From assembly GCA_964560085.1 (NCBI GenBank), contig CAZLKF010000002.1, positions 62,001 through 126,000 of the forward strand: a DNA stretch of 64,000 bases. Reading direction: 5' to 3'. This document shows, piece after piece, positions 9,899 through 17,616 of this stretch. A program made the translations under genes and the position numbers. Every line of letters begins with the position of its first letter. The first letter of the stretch is position 1. The notes under the pieces were generated by a model, which was not told the origin of the DNA, did no database searches, and saw only the letters and a list, made by a program, of their open reading frames with translations. Source of the DNA: RUG11241 sp964560085 (GTDB lineage Bacteria > Bacillota_I > Bacilli_A > RF39 > UBA660).

Positions 9899-10967
9899 AG
9901 AAAAAAGTATTCCTATCGGGCCAACTTTTACGTTAATGTTACTTGCAACCGTACCTGGCATTACTTTCTACACGTTTAAAGAAACAAGTGCCCAAAATAG
10001 TTGGTTATCTTTACTAATTGGATCATTATTGGGAGTATTATTTATTTGGATGATCATTTCAATTAGAAATTATAGTGAAAAAAGCATTTTTGAAATCAAT
10101 AAAATTGCTTTAGGGAAAATTTTCGGAACAATTGTTAACTTTATATTCTGTCTCGTTTTTATTCTCTTTGCAATAATAATCTCTTGGCATTCATATGTAT
10201 TCTTAAAAAGTCAATATTTAAATGAGACTCCTTTCATTGTCATTGCAATATCTTTATTATTACCAGGGTTATTTATGATTTCAAAAAGCAACACGATCTT
10301 AATAAAAATGAATATGTTTATTTTTCCGGCTATTGCCTTATTATGCATTTTTGCAGTTGTCGGTTTAGTTTTTCAATTGGATATAGATAATATTAAACCT
10401 TTTGCCGAAATCGAAAATGCATCAATGTTATATGGGATATTCACGTATTTTTCAATCACTATTCTTCCAACATACGCAATTACAAGCATCAGCAATTTAA
10501 AGAATAAAAAAAATATCTTTAAATACTTTGCAATCGGAATCATATTAAATTTTTGTATTACACTCTTTACTTATCTAGTATTAGGGCGAATACTTGTTGA
10601 TTTTGTTGATTTTCCAGAATTTTTTGTTTTGCGTAAAATCGGAAATTCTACAAACAGTGCACGAATTGATAGTTTTATTATTGTTGAATGGATAATCTGC
10701 ATCTTTTCGACAGTGAGTTGTTGTTTCTTCTTTGTAAAAAATTGTTTAAAAAATTATATTAAAAACTACAATAGCATAATTACATACATCTTTGGTTTTA
10801 TTATCTCATTTGTATCTCTTTATGCCTTTGAAAGTATTACTGATGGTAAAAACTTTATTCTTAAGGTATTGCCTTACATATCGTTCTTCACAATTTTTGT
10901 TACTAATTTTATAATTTTCATCATATTGAAAATAAAAAAGAAACCATTAAAGGTTTCACATAAATAG
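9891..10967 (+). CDS. gerB: Spore germination permease, GerAB/ArcD/ProY family (receptor B subunit)
   Basis: This is the B subunit, an APC-superfamily membrane protein that is thought to bind the germinant. The 358-aa chain is hydrophobic throughout, with about ten membrane helices, and opens with the family-like IGPTFTLMLLATVPGITFYTF region. Its last 12 bases overlap the convergent gene at 10956-11675. A terminator for that opposite gene lies inside this coding region. The SD for gerB is inside the end of gerC (GAAGGAGTG). Confidence 0.93.
   Translation: MNKEKSIPIGPTFTLMLLATVPGITFYTFKETSAQNSWLSLLIGSLLGVLFIWMIISIRNYSEKSIFEINKIALGKIFGTIVNFIFCLVFILFAIIISWHSYVFLKSQYLNETPFIVIAISLLLPGLFMISKSNTILIKMNMFIFPAIALLCIFAVVGLVFQLDIDNIKPFAEIENASMLYGIFTYFSITILPTYAITSISNLKNKKNIFKYFAIGIILNFCITLFTYLVLGRILVDFVDFPEFFVLRKIGNSTNSARIDSFIIVEWIICIFSTVSCCFFFVKNCLKNYIKNYNSIITYIFGFIISFVSLYAFESITDGKNFILKVLPYISFFTIFVTNFIIFIILKIKKKPLKVSHK
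10931..10957 (-). terminator. Minus-strand terminator embedded in the gerB coding end
   Basis: The stem GAAACC/GGTTTC (10940-10957, six-base loop) is followed on the minus strand by TTTTTTATT. The TGA stop of the 239-aa gene begins in the stem. The same bases encode codons near the end of gerB on the plus strand. Confidence 0.7.
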
Positions 10968-11675
10968 CAAAAAAGCAACTAAAGCAATAATTACAATGAC
11001 TAAAATGATCATAACTATTTTTACAACAATTGAAGTTCCTTCTTCTTCTTCATTTTCTTGATCCGAAAGATGAATTTTAATTGAATCTGTAAAAAATGTA
11101 TTATCGCCAGTATTTTCAATCTCTTCTATCGAGCTTTTAGTTTCTTCTTCATCAGTTTCTTCTTCATAAACCGATTCGTCTGAATCATCAGCTAAATTAT
11201 CAAACATATTTAAGCTTAACTCAGTATTTCCCATATTCCTTAAAGCATCAATGCTTGTTTTATCATCTTTCTCTATTACTTCTTCTGTTTCATCATCAGA
11301 GGCAACAGTTGTAACTTCAACATCTAACTTATGATATGGTTCAACATCGCGCTCAGAAGCCGCTTTATTTAAATAATCATTAATATCATAATTTTTTTCT
11401 TCGGTATGTTCTACTTCGGTTATCTCTTCTTCTTTAGGCTTAATAATATTTAATTCGCGCATTTTTATTTCTTTACGATAATTTTCACGACTCTTTAATA
11501 ATTCGCGAACTTTTTCAATATCAATTTCATTAGTACGTTCTATGTTGGTAGGTTTTTCAATATTAGAAAAATATGAATTTTCCTCATATATTTTCTGATA
11601 TAATTCTTGATTTCTAACAACACGACTATTGTTTTTGTTTAATTCATAATCATGTCTATCTAATCTACTCGACAT
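10956..11675 (-). CDS. Acidic tail-anchored membrane protein of unknown function
   Basis: I do not recognise this 239-aa protein. It starts with a charged region (SSRLDRHDYELNKNNSR), continues through Glu- and Lys-rich stretches that are probably helical (about 48-85), and then a very acidic, low-complexity region (about 125-215). A single hydrophobic segment near 217-238 ends almost at the C-terminus, so it is a predicted tail anchor with the bulk in the cytoplasm. There is no signal peptide. GGTGATATT lies before the ATG. It is convergent with gerB and separate from the ferredoxin gene. A scaffold role in division or sporulation would be speculation. Confidence 0.7.
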   Translation of the reverse strand: MSSRLDRHDYELNKNNSRVVRNQELYQKIYEENSYFSNIEKPTNIERTNEIDIEKVRELLKSRENYRKEIKMRELNIIKPKEEEITEVEHTEEKNYDINDYLNKAASERDVEPYHKLDVEVTTVASDDETEEVIEKDDKTSIDALRNMGNTELSLNMFDNLADDSDESVYEEETDEEETKSSIEEIENTGDNTFFTDSIKIHLSDQENEEEEGTSIVVKIVMIILVIVIIALVAFLLFM

Positions 11676-11736
11676 AATATCACCATCTATTCTTAAATAT
11701 ATAATATCATAAATATTAGAATTTTTAAACAGTTTA

Positions 11737-11766
11737 TTGCTTTTTAGACATTTTTTAGTGTATACT
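11737..11766 (+). promoter_or_regulatory. Sigma-A promoter of the ferredoxin gene
   Basis: TTGCTT (11737-11742) and TATACT (11761-11766) are 18 bp apart, just upstream of the AAGGAGG ribosome binding site at 11772-11778. Confidence 0.6.
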
Positions 11767-11784
11767 TGTTTAAGGAGGAATATG

Positions 11785-11979
11785 ATGAAAAAAGTAAAAA
11801 TAGATAATGAAACTTGTATATGCTGTGGTAGTTGTGTTGCAACTTGTGAAGACGTTTTTGGTTGGACTGATGATGGAACCGCTTGCGTAAAAGAAGATGC
11901 TAAGCTTGAAGAAAATAAAGAATTAGTTGAAAAAGCTATAGAACAATGCCCAACTAGTGCAATTAAATATGATGAATAA
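11785..11979 (+). CDS. Small 4Fe-4S ferredoxin
   Basis: This is a 64-aa soluble electron carrier. The likely cluster ligands are Cys11, Cys14 and Cys17 (CICCGSC) plus Cys55 (CPTSAI), the pattern of single 4Fe-4S ferredoxins of the Fer4_13 type. Extra cysteines at 13, 21 and 34 could support a disulfide. The start is the second of two adjacent ATGs, 6 nt from AAGGAGG; the first ATG is only 3 nt away. It is monocistronic, with its own promoter and terminator. No redox partner is adjacent, so the acceptor is unknown. Confidence 0.93.
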   Translation: MKKVKIDNETCICCGSCVATCEDVFGWTDDGTACVKEDAKLEENKELVEKAIEQCPTSAIKYDE

Positions 11980-12003
11980 AACCTGATAATATCAGGTTTT
12001 TTT
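11979..12003. terminator. Probably bidirectional terminator between ferredoxin and prepilin genes
   Basis: The stem AAACCTGAT/ATCAGGTTT has loop AAT and a plus-strand T tract. The A run on the left gives a shorter T tract for the converging prepilin gene. Confidence 0.85.
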
Positions 12004-12006
12004 GTA

Positions 12007-13437
12007 CTATTTCATAACTAAACGCGTACTATTAGTCCCACTACAGACAGATGCTGCAAAAGCAAATATCCCATTACTTGTTATACCTCCACCACGTGTT
12101 AGACAAAGAGAAGTGCCACCATCAAAACTCGAATGGTAACTACCGTAACTTCCCATCGCCACATTAATAGCTTCATCTACAGAGTTGACATTGATGCTTT
12201 TTTTAGTGACCCATTCGTTTTCGCCACCATTCATTCCATAAACACCTGTCATATTTCTCGTTGTGCTTGCAAAAACAGAACGCTCACTATAATAAATTTC
12301 ATTAGTGTAATTAGCAAAATTATCGATAGTATAAGAAAGTGGTTTAACTTCATAAAGTCTATTACTAGAAATATTCTCTAAAGCATAATCTAAGATTGTT
12401 CCTGTATAAATATCTGTCGGATACACTTTTTCAGCATTAATTCCATACTTGCTGTGAGTTAAATAAGCAATGGCAGCCCACTCTTTATTACTTATCATAT
12501 TTAAATTTACTTCGCTTCTTAAAAAGCTATAAGCAGAATTATACAATCCTTGAATATTTAAAATCATATTATCATAATTATTCCGATAAATTTTTTGACT
12601 ATAACTACTATTTATTGTATTTCCAACTGGACTAGCTGGATTTAATGTCGTAAGCTCATATTTACTAACCCAAAAACCACTTATTGCTTCTGTATCGTTA
12701 GTAAATGCCGAATGAGTAGTATAAACACCATTAGAACTGGTTGTTAAGCCTTTTTCAAAAATTATTTTTGCTGTTTTAAAAATATTATTTTCAGTTATAA
12801 TCTCATATTTGTATCGCGGAATCCAAACTGCAAAAATAACCTCATCGTTTATTTCATTAAATGGAATCACTAAATCACCGACTTGTAAACTCTTATATTT
12901 AGAAAGCAATTTCTGAGGAACTATTAAAGCATTAGCCCATTTTCCTTCTTCATAGTTATACCATCTATCAGAATTAACTGTATCCGCGATAATAATATTG
13001 TTGTTGCTATCCCATGTAATTGGAATCATATTCGATAATAGTAAAGGCTTATTAGGCAAGATTTCTTCAATATTAGCACTACAACTATTAACAACATCAT
13101 AAATAACATTCTTACTTGAAAAAGTAATTTTTACTTTAATTTTTGAATCTGTAATATTACTATTGGTTTTCGCACTTAAATCGGCAATATTTTCACTTAA
13201 CAAAATTTCGCTTAAATCAATGCAATAAACATTACCGGTTTTATTCGAAAAATTATCTTTGTGTTTAGCATAATAACTTTGAGCAGCATTGGCTATTATC
13301 GATGATGTTGCTTCATCTATTTCCAAATTAGTTTCATCCATTTTATCTAAAATAATTGAAACAGTAAAAACTCCAAGCATCGTTAAAATAACAATAACTG
13401 CCAGTAATTCTACTAAAGTAAACCCTTTTTTATTCAT
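12007..13437 (-). CDS. Prepilin-like protein with C-terminal C-type-lectin/FGE-like domain
   Basis: Exported surface protein of 476 aa. The N-terminus KKGFTLVELLAV is a prepilin peptidase site (cleavage after Gly5, Glu at mature position 5), followed by the hydrophobic helix (6-30) that builds pili or pseudopili. A pilin-like stalk (ANAAQSYY, YCIDLSEIL) runs to about 130. From about 200 to the end the protein resembles the formylglycine-generating-enzyme/C-type-lectin fold: WIPRYKYE, GFWVSKYE, SNKEWAAIAYLTHSKYG, STTRNMTGVYGMNGGENEW, LTRGGG and the terminal TRLVMK. The same fold carries the variable ligand-binding face in diversity-generating retroelement targets, but no reverse transcriptase is visible here. 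The start follows AGGAGG. It lies 9 bp downstream of a second prepilin gene and is probably co-transcribed. No pilus ATPase is in the window. Confidence 0.8.
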   Translation of the reverse strand: MNKKGFTLVELLAVIVILTMLGVFTVSIILDKMDETNLEIDEATSSIIANAAQSYYAKHKDNFSNKTGNVYCIDLSEILLSENIADLSAKTNSNITDSKIKVKITFSSKNVIYDVVNSCSANIEEILPNKPLLLSNMIPITWDSNNNIIIADTVNSDRWYNYEEGKWANALIVPQKLLSKYKSLQVGDLVIPFNEINDEVIFAVWIPRYKYEIITENNIFKTAKIIFEKGLTTSSNGVYTTHSAFTNDTEAISGFWVSKYELTTLNPASPVGNTINSSYSQKIYRNNYDNMILNIQGLYNSAYSFLRSEVNLNMISNKEWAAIAYLTHSKYGINAEKVYPTDIYTGTILDYALENISSNRLYEVKPLSYTIDNFANYTNEIYYSERSVFASTTRNMTGVYGMNGGENEWVTKKSINVNSVDEAINVAMGSYGSYHSSFDGGTSLCLTRGGGITSNGIFAFAASVCSGTNSTRLVMK

Positions 13438-13446
13438 TATTGCCTC

Positions 13447-14016
13447 CTAACACGCTTCATTATAATTGCTAATAATCGTTTCACCACTTCGCGTTAATTT
13501 TATAGTTGCATCAGTTGCATAGAAATTTTCGGCTTCGTTTATTATATTAGGTGACAAATAATATGCATTTTGTAAAGCCAAAATATTTATACATTTACTC
13601 TCACCTTCAGCAATTGCAATATTTCCATCATTATAATAACTTACAGCTGCTTCATTTATTTCTGACTCGGTTACAATACACTTTTGATTAACATCAAAAG
13701 AATTTCCTTTTTTAGCTATTTTTACTAGCATCTCCGATGGTAAAAGTTTACCATCACTATCTTTAACATCAGCAGATAATAACCCATCTTCTTGTAAAGT
13801 TAAAATTGTAACACAATAATCTAAATCATAAATATTATTTTTATTTTCTTCATAATAATCCTTAGCGGCTTCAACTACTAATAATTCTGTTGCTTCGTCT
13901 AACTTGTTAGTTGCATCAAAGAAACTACTAATAATGTTGGGAAACATTATTAGTGCCAACAAAGAGATAATTATAATGACGCCTAATAATTCGATCAATG
14001 TAAAACCTTTGTTCAT
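13447..14016 (-). CDS. Prepilin-like protein with duplicated pilin-type domain
   Basis: This 189-aa exported protein has the prepilin site NKGFTLIELLGV (cleavage after Gly4, Glu at +5) and a hydrophobic helix to about 28. The soluble part contains the same pattern twice: EAAKDYYEENK...CVTILTLQ...LLSADV, then EAAVSYYNDGN...CINILALQ...LSPNI. This suggests two tandem small pilin-like units, each with a Cys before the hydrophobic strand. The start is the ATG after AGGTGATAAT; an earlier in-frame start lacks an SD. It is the first gene of the pilin pair and has its own promoter. It could be a minor pilin supporting the larger lectin-like protein; function is not proven. Confidence 0.8.
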   Translation of the reverse strand: MNKGFTLIELLGVIIIISLLALIMFPNIISSFFDATNKLDEATELLVVEAAKDYYEENKNNIYDLDYCVTILTLQEDGLLSADVKDSDGKLLPSEMLVKIAKKGNSFDVNQKCIVTESEINEAAVSYYNDGNIAIAEGESKCINILALQNAYYLSPNIINEAENFYATDATIKLTRSGETIISNYNEAC

Positions 14017-14032
14017 ATTATCACCTAGCTTA

Positions 14033-14061
14033 ATTATATCTTTTTTAGCACTAAAAAACAA
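14033..14061 (-). promoter_or_regulatory. Sigma-A promoter of the prepilin operon
   Basis: On the minus strand TTGTTT (14056-14061) and TATAAT (14033-14038) are 17 bp apart. The -35 box overlaps the T tract of the rpmF terminator. Confidence 0.65.
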
Positions 14062-14075
14062 CTATTATTTAGTTG
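14053..14075 (-). terminator. Terminator of yceD-rpmF
   Basis: The stem CAACTA/TAGTTG is followed by TTTTTTA on the minus strand. The rpmF stop codon sits in the loop. Confidence 0.8.
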
Positions 14076-14253
14076 CTTCTTCTTTTTTAAGAACTTCTTT
14101 TCCCTTATAAGTTCCACAATTTTTACATACTCTGTGTGGCTTAACATCGCTTCCACATTTTGGGCATGTAGTTGTAGTATTAGCATCAATTTTGTAATGA
14201 GTACGACGCATTCTACCTCTTGTTTTACTAATTTTTCTAAATGGTACAGCCAT
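14065..14253 (-). CDS. rpmF: 50S ribosomal protein L32 (zinc-binding form)
   Basis: A 62-aa large-subunit protein starting AVPFRKISKTRGRMRRTHYK, the L32 signature. A zinc ribbon is formed by Cys30, Cys33, Cys43 and Cys46 (CPKC, CKNC), so this is the zinc-containing paralogue type. The ATG follows GAGGTG; an ATG three codons earlier is less well placed. It follows yceD by 19 bp in the conserved yceD-rpmF operon. Confidence 0.97.
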   Translation of the reverse strand: MAVPFRKISKTRGRMRRTHYKIDANTTTTCPKCGSDVKPHRVCKNCGTYKGKEVLKKEEATK

Positions 14254-14272
14254 TTTTAACACCTCTTCTCTT

Positions 14273-14749
14273 TTATAATAGATCTTTTAATTTACTTAAT
14301 TCTGAATTTCCTGCGGAATCACTCTTATTTAAGCGCCATCCATCACCTTCAAGTTCCATAGATGATGCATCTTCACTTACAATATGAGTAGGAATTTCCA
14401 TGAGTATATTTTCCCATATAATAGGCAAAATATCAATAGTATTCCCAATATTTTTAATATTTATGCTACTTTCTTCATATAAATTTAATAATTCGTCATT
14501 AATCGTAAAATCAAAACTATATGGAACATCCTTTAATGTAATTGCGCACTCTAAAATTGCCGTCCCTTTGACATTTACATCTAATACAAATTCACCCAAA
14601 CTATCACGAGTGACTATACCTTTAATCTTAACATTGTTTAATTCTTTAATATCGCTTTTATCTAGTTGTTCAGTTGTAAACGAATATTCAAAATCAATGC
14701 CCGTATATTTATCAACGCCACCACGTAATCTCGTTAAATCTATATTCAT
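14273..14749 (-). CDS. yceD: YceD family protein (DUF177)
   Basis: This family is linked to accumulation of 23S rRNA and large-subunit assembly in bacteria and plastids. The 158-aa protein shows the expected pattern: NIDLTRLRGG at the start, a central VKGTAILECAITLKDV strand region, and an acidic middle. The Cys in LECAIT is conserved in many members. It is encoded immediately before rpmF, the near-universal arrangement, which is the strongest support. It is divergent from tmcAL. Confidence 0.88.
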   Translation of the reverse strand: MNIDLTRLRGGVDKYTGIDFEYSFTTEQLDKSDIKELNNVKIKGIVTRDSLGEFVLDVNVKGTAILECAITLKDVPYSFDFTINDELLNLYEESSINIKNIGNTIDILPIIWENILMEIPTHIVSEDASSMELEGDGWRLNKSDSAGNSELSKLKDLL

Positions 14750-14854
14750 AAAATCTCCTCGCTAAAAGATTATACATAAATATTTATAAAATTGCAAGTT
14801 TTTTTTATTTGTTTTAAGATTTTATATGTTATCATATTAACAAGAGGTGATATC

Positions 14855-15985
14855 ATGAAAATAGGGATAGTTTGTGAGTACAATCCTTTTCATAATGGTC
14901 ATATCTACCATATTAATAAAATTAAAGAACTATATCCAGATTCAACAATTGTTTTAGTCGTTGATTCGTGTTTTTCTGAACGTGGGGACATTAGTGTTTT
15001 AGATAAATATGCTAAAACAGAAATTGCTTTAGCTAACAATATAGACCTGATTGTTGAGCTTCCATTTGTTTTTGCAACTCAAAGTGCCGATACGTTTGCA
15101 TATGGAGCCATTTCCATTCTAGATAAATTGAATGTGGATATGTTAATATTCGGTAGTGAATCAAATAATATTGACGAATTAAAACATGCAGCTTTAACGC
15201 AAATTGAAGATGAATCTTGTGATAATCTCATTAAAGAATATTTGGACGATGGTAGTAATTACCCAACAGCTTTAGCAAAAGCCTTAAATATGTTGACAGG
15301 AAAGACTTTTAGCAAACCTAACGATATTTTAGGCATCAGCTATATTAAAGCGATAATGGTAACAAATTCCCGAATTAAGCCTTTAACAATTGAAAGAACA
15401 AATGATTACAATGATTTGACATTAAACAGCATTTCAAGCGCTAGTGCTATTCGCAAAGCTTTAAATAGTAATAATGATATATCTTTATCAGTTCCGGAAA
15501 TAACAAAAAAATATGTACGATTTATTGATGAAAATATTTTATTTAATTATTTAAAATTTAAAATCATCTCTGAAATTGATAATTTAAATACATACAAAGA
15601 TGTTGATGAAGGAATTGAAAATCGCATCAAAAAATATATTAATTGTTCTAATTCTTTAGACGAATTTATCTTAAACATCAAAACCAAGCGCTACACATAT
15701 AATAAAATAAAAAGAATGCTAATTCACATTTTATGTGGTTTAAAAAAAGAAGATTGTCATAATTTAGAAATTGAATATATTAGAATTCTTGGATTCAATA
15801 AAAAAGGACAAGAAGTGTTAAATAAAATCAAAAAAAATATTGATGTTCCTATTTACTTAAAATATAAAGAAAATTTAAATAAATTCTTTGATTTAGAATT
15901 TAAGGCATTATCTATTTATGCTTTAATTACTAATGATAATAGTTTAATCGATAAAGAATACAAAAATGGTCCTATTATAAAATGA
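14855..15985 (+). CDS. tmcAL: tRNA(Met) cytidine acetate ligase (YlbM/TmcAL)
   Basis: In B. subtilis TmcAL activates acetate with ATP and makes N4-acetylcytidine at the wobble base of elongator tRNA-Met. The 376-aa protein opens with IGIVCEYNPFHNGH, the nucleotidyltransferase HxGH ATP site. It then has SERGDISVLDKYAKTEIAL (family QRGEPA region), VELPFVFATQSAD and SISSASAIRKAL. Start chosen at the ATG after GAGGTGATATC; the frame is open for 21 codons upstream without an SD. It diverges from yceD-rpmF, a common neighbour in Firmicutes. The hairpin at its stop is shared with mutM. Confidence 0.93.
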   Translation: MKIGIVCEYNPFHNGHIYHINKIKELYPDSTIVLVVDSCFSERGDISVLDKYAKTEIALANNIDLIVELPFVFATQSADTFAYGAISILDKLNVDMLIFGSESNNIDELKHAALTQIEDESCDNLIKEYLDDGSNYPTALAKALNMLTGKTFSKPNDILGISYIKAIMVTNSRIKPLTIERTNDYNDLTLNSISSASAIRKALNSNNDISLSVPEITKKYVRFIDENILFNYLKFKIISEIDNLNTYKDVDEGIENRIKKYINCSNSLDEFILNIKTKRYTYNKIKRMLIHILCGLKKEDCHNLEIEYIRILGFNKKGQEVLNKIKKNIDVPIYLKYKENLNKFFDLEFKALSIYALITNDNSLIDKEYKNGPIIK

Positions 15986-16010
15986 TATATTTCTATATCA
16001 TTTTTCTTTT
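15983..16010. terminator. Shared bidirectional terminator of tmcAL and mutM
   Basis: TGATATA/TATATCA (15983-16000) begins with the TGA stop of tmcAL and ends with the complement of the TGA stop of mutM. T-rich sequence follows on both sides, stronger on the plus strand. Confidence 0.8.
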
Positions 16011-16825
16011 TGACAAACCGGACAATAATAAGTTCCACGTCCACCAATTACCACTTTAATTATTGTATTGCCACATATATGGCATGATTCGTCTTTTCGT
16101 TGATGAACGTTCAATTTTTGTTGAAATCTTCCGTGGACGCCTTCACTTGATGTATATGATTTAATAGTTGTTCCGCCTTCTTTAATAGCGTTTTCAAGCA
16201 CAATTTTTGTATTTGAAATTATAGTTTGCAATTGTTCATTACTTAATGAACTAGCTAAAGTATATGGATTAATCTTCGACAAAAACAATATTTCATCCGC
16301 ATAAATATTGCCAATCCCAACAATAATACTTTGATCTAATATTACTTCTTTAATCGGTTTGTTCTTTTTTTGATAAGCTTCTTTTAAATAGTTCGGTAAT
16401 AATGCATCATCCCAAGGCTCCAAACCTAATTCACTAAGAGGTAATTTATTATAAACATCAGCTTTTTCATATAAATACATGCGTCCAAACTTGCGCGTAT
16501 CTTGATATCTTAAAGAAGTATTATCAGTAAATACAAATTCAATATGTTCGTGTTTATTTAATTCATCAGTTGGTTTTTTATAATTATATTTACCTTCCAT
16601 TCTTAAATGACTTAACAAATAATACTTATCAAGTTCAAACATCAACCATTTTCCACGTCTTTTAACATCTTTTATTGTTTGATTTAACAAGTTTTTTACA
16701 AATTCATCATTAGTAGGATATTCAACAATTTTACCATAATAGATTTTAACATCTTTTATTTTTTTACCTAAAACTTTTGTTTTTAAAACTTCTTTTACAG
16801 TTTCGACTTCTGGTAATTCTGGCAT
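15998..16825 (-). CDS. mutM: Formamidopyrimidine-DNA glycosylase
   Basis: MutM removes 8-oxoguanine and formamidopyrimidines from DNA and cuts the abasic site by beta,delta-elimination. The 275-aa protein begins MPELPEVETV, with the catalytic Pro2 and Glu3. It has the conserved LSHLRMEGKY, DQSIIVGIGNIYADEIL and GGTTIKSYTSSEG segments. The C-terminal zinc finger is complete (CHIC...CPVC), preceded by FQQKLNVHQRKDESC. Nine bases separate it from murI upstream, so the two are probably co-transcribed. Confidence 0.97.
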   Translation of the reverse strand: MPELPEVETVKEVLKTKVLGKKIKDVKIYYGKIVEYPTNDEFVKNLLNQTIKDVKRRGKWLMFELDKYYLLSHLRMEGKYNYKKPTDELNKHEHIEFVFTDNTSLRYQDTRKFGRMYLYEKADVYNKLPLSELGLEPWDDALLPNYLKEAYQKKNKPIKEVILDQSIIVGIGNIYADEILFLSKINPYTLASSLSNEQLQTIISNTKIVLENAIKEGGTTIKSYTSSEGVHGRFQQKLNVHQRKDESCHICGNTIIKVVIGGRGTYYCPVCQKEK

Positions 16826-16834
16826 ACTACTCTC

Positions 16835-17545
16835 CTATAATCTTATTTCTTTTATTACATAATTTTCAAAATTCTTTTCAATGAATCTCTCAATAAATTC
16901 ATTAATATTACTAAAATAAAACGTCAATTTATACTCTTTATCTTCTAAAACAATACTATTTGCTAATATTTCACCCATATCAATAAACTCAATTTGCTTA
17001 TTAAAAAAATCCGCAATATTATCTTTAATTAATGGATAATGTGTACATCCAAGGACAATTGTTTGAGCATCCACATTGGTTAAATATTCAACCAAAACAT
17101 CCTTCATCTCAAGACTATTAATCTCACCATTTTCAATCAAAGGTACAATCTTTGGACAAGCAATTTGCTTAAAAGGGTTAAATATTCCGCTTTGAATAGT
17201 CATAGATGTTGCCATAACAAGTATATTTTCAATTTTATTCTTATTTAAATAATTAATAGTTGGACTTAAAATATCTAGTATTGGAATCGAGTATTTTTCT
17301 TTTAAATATTTATAAACATTAGAGCTGATTGTTCCACAAGCAATTATTATTTGATCAACCTTTTTCTCAATGAAAAATTCAACTATTTTTGAACTTAGAT
17401 TAAGTAATTCTTCTTTTGTTTTATTGCCATAAGGGGCGTTTAAAGTGTCTCCAAAATAAATATACTCATTATTGGGGTATTTTTTTATTAAAGAAGATAA
17501 AACTGTTAACCCACCAAAGCCTGAATCAAAAACACCAATTCGCAT
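16835..17545 (-). CDS. murI: Glutamate racemase
   Basis: MurI makes D-glutamate for peptidoglycan, the substrate of MurD (also in this window). The 236-aa protein has FDSGFGGLTVL, YFGDTLNAPYG, the first catalytic Cys in ACGTISS and the second in GCTHYPLI. The usual ACNT is ACGT here, so the Asn next to the first catalytic Cys is Gly; I recall a similar form in some Clostridia, so it need not mean loss of activity. The start is the ATG after GAGGTG; the GTG nine bases earlier is part of the SD itself. Confidence 0.92.
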   Translation of the reverse strand: MRIGVFDSGFGGLTVLSSLIKKYPNNEYIYFGDTLNAPYGNKTKEELLNLSSKIVEFFIEKKVDQIIIACGTISSNVYKYLKEKYSIPILDILSPTINYLNKNKIENILVMATSMTIQSGIFNPFKQIACPKIVPLIENGEINSLEMKDVLVEYLTNVDAQTIVLGCTHYPLIKDNIADFFNKQIEFIDMGEILANSIVLEDKEYKLTFYFSNINEFIERFIEKNFENYVIKEIRL

Positions 17546-17593
17546 ATTTTTCACCTCATTTGATTATTATAGCATATTTTTTATATTACTCTT

Positions 17594-17616
17594 CAAAAAA
17601 AGAGTTTACACTCTTT
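17594..17616 (-). terminator. Terminator after serS
   Basis: The stem AAAGAGT/ACTCTTT with a four-base loop is followed by a T run on the minus strand. The serS stop overlaps its base. Confidence 0.85.

Noticed and set aside
12007..14262. Diversity-generating retroelement around the lectin-like prepilin
   Set aside because: I looked for a reverse transcriptase and a near-repeat of the 3' end and saw none in the window.
16835..17545. murI as a pseudogene because of the ACGT motif
   Set aside because: The frame, length and second active-site motif are intact and it has a good SD.
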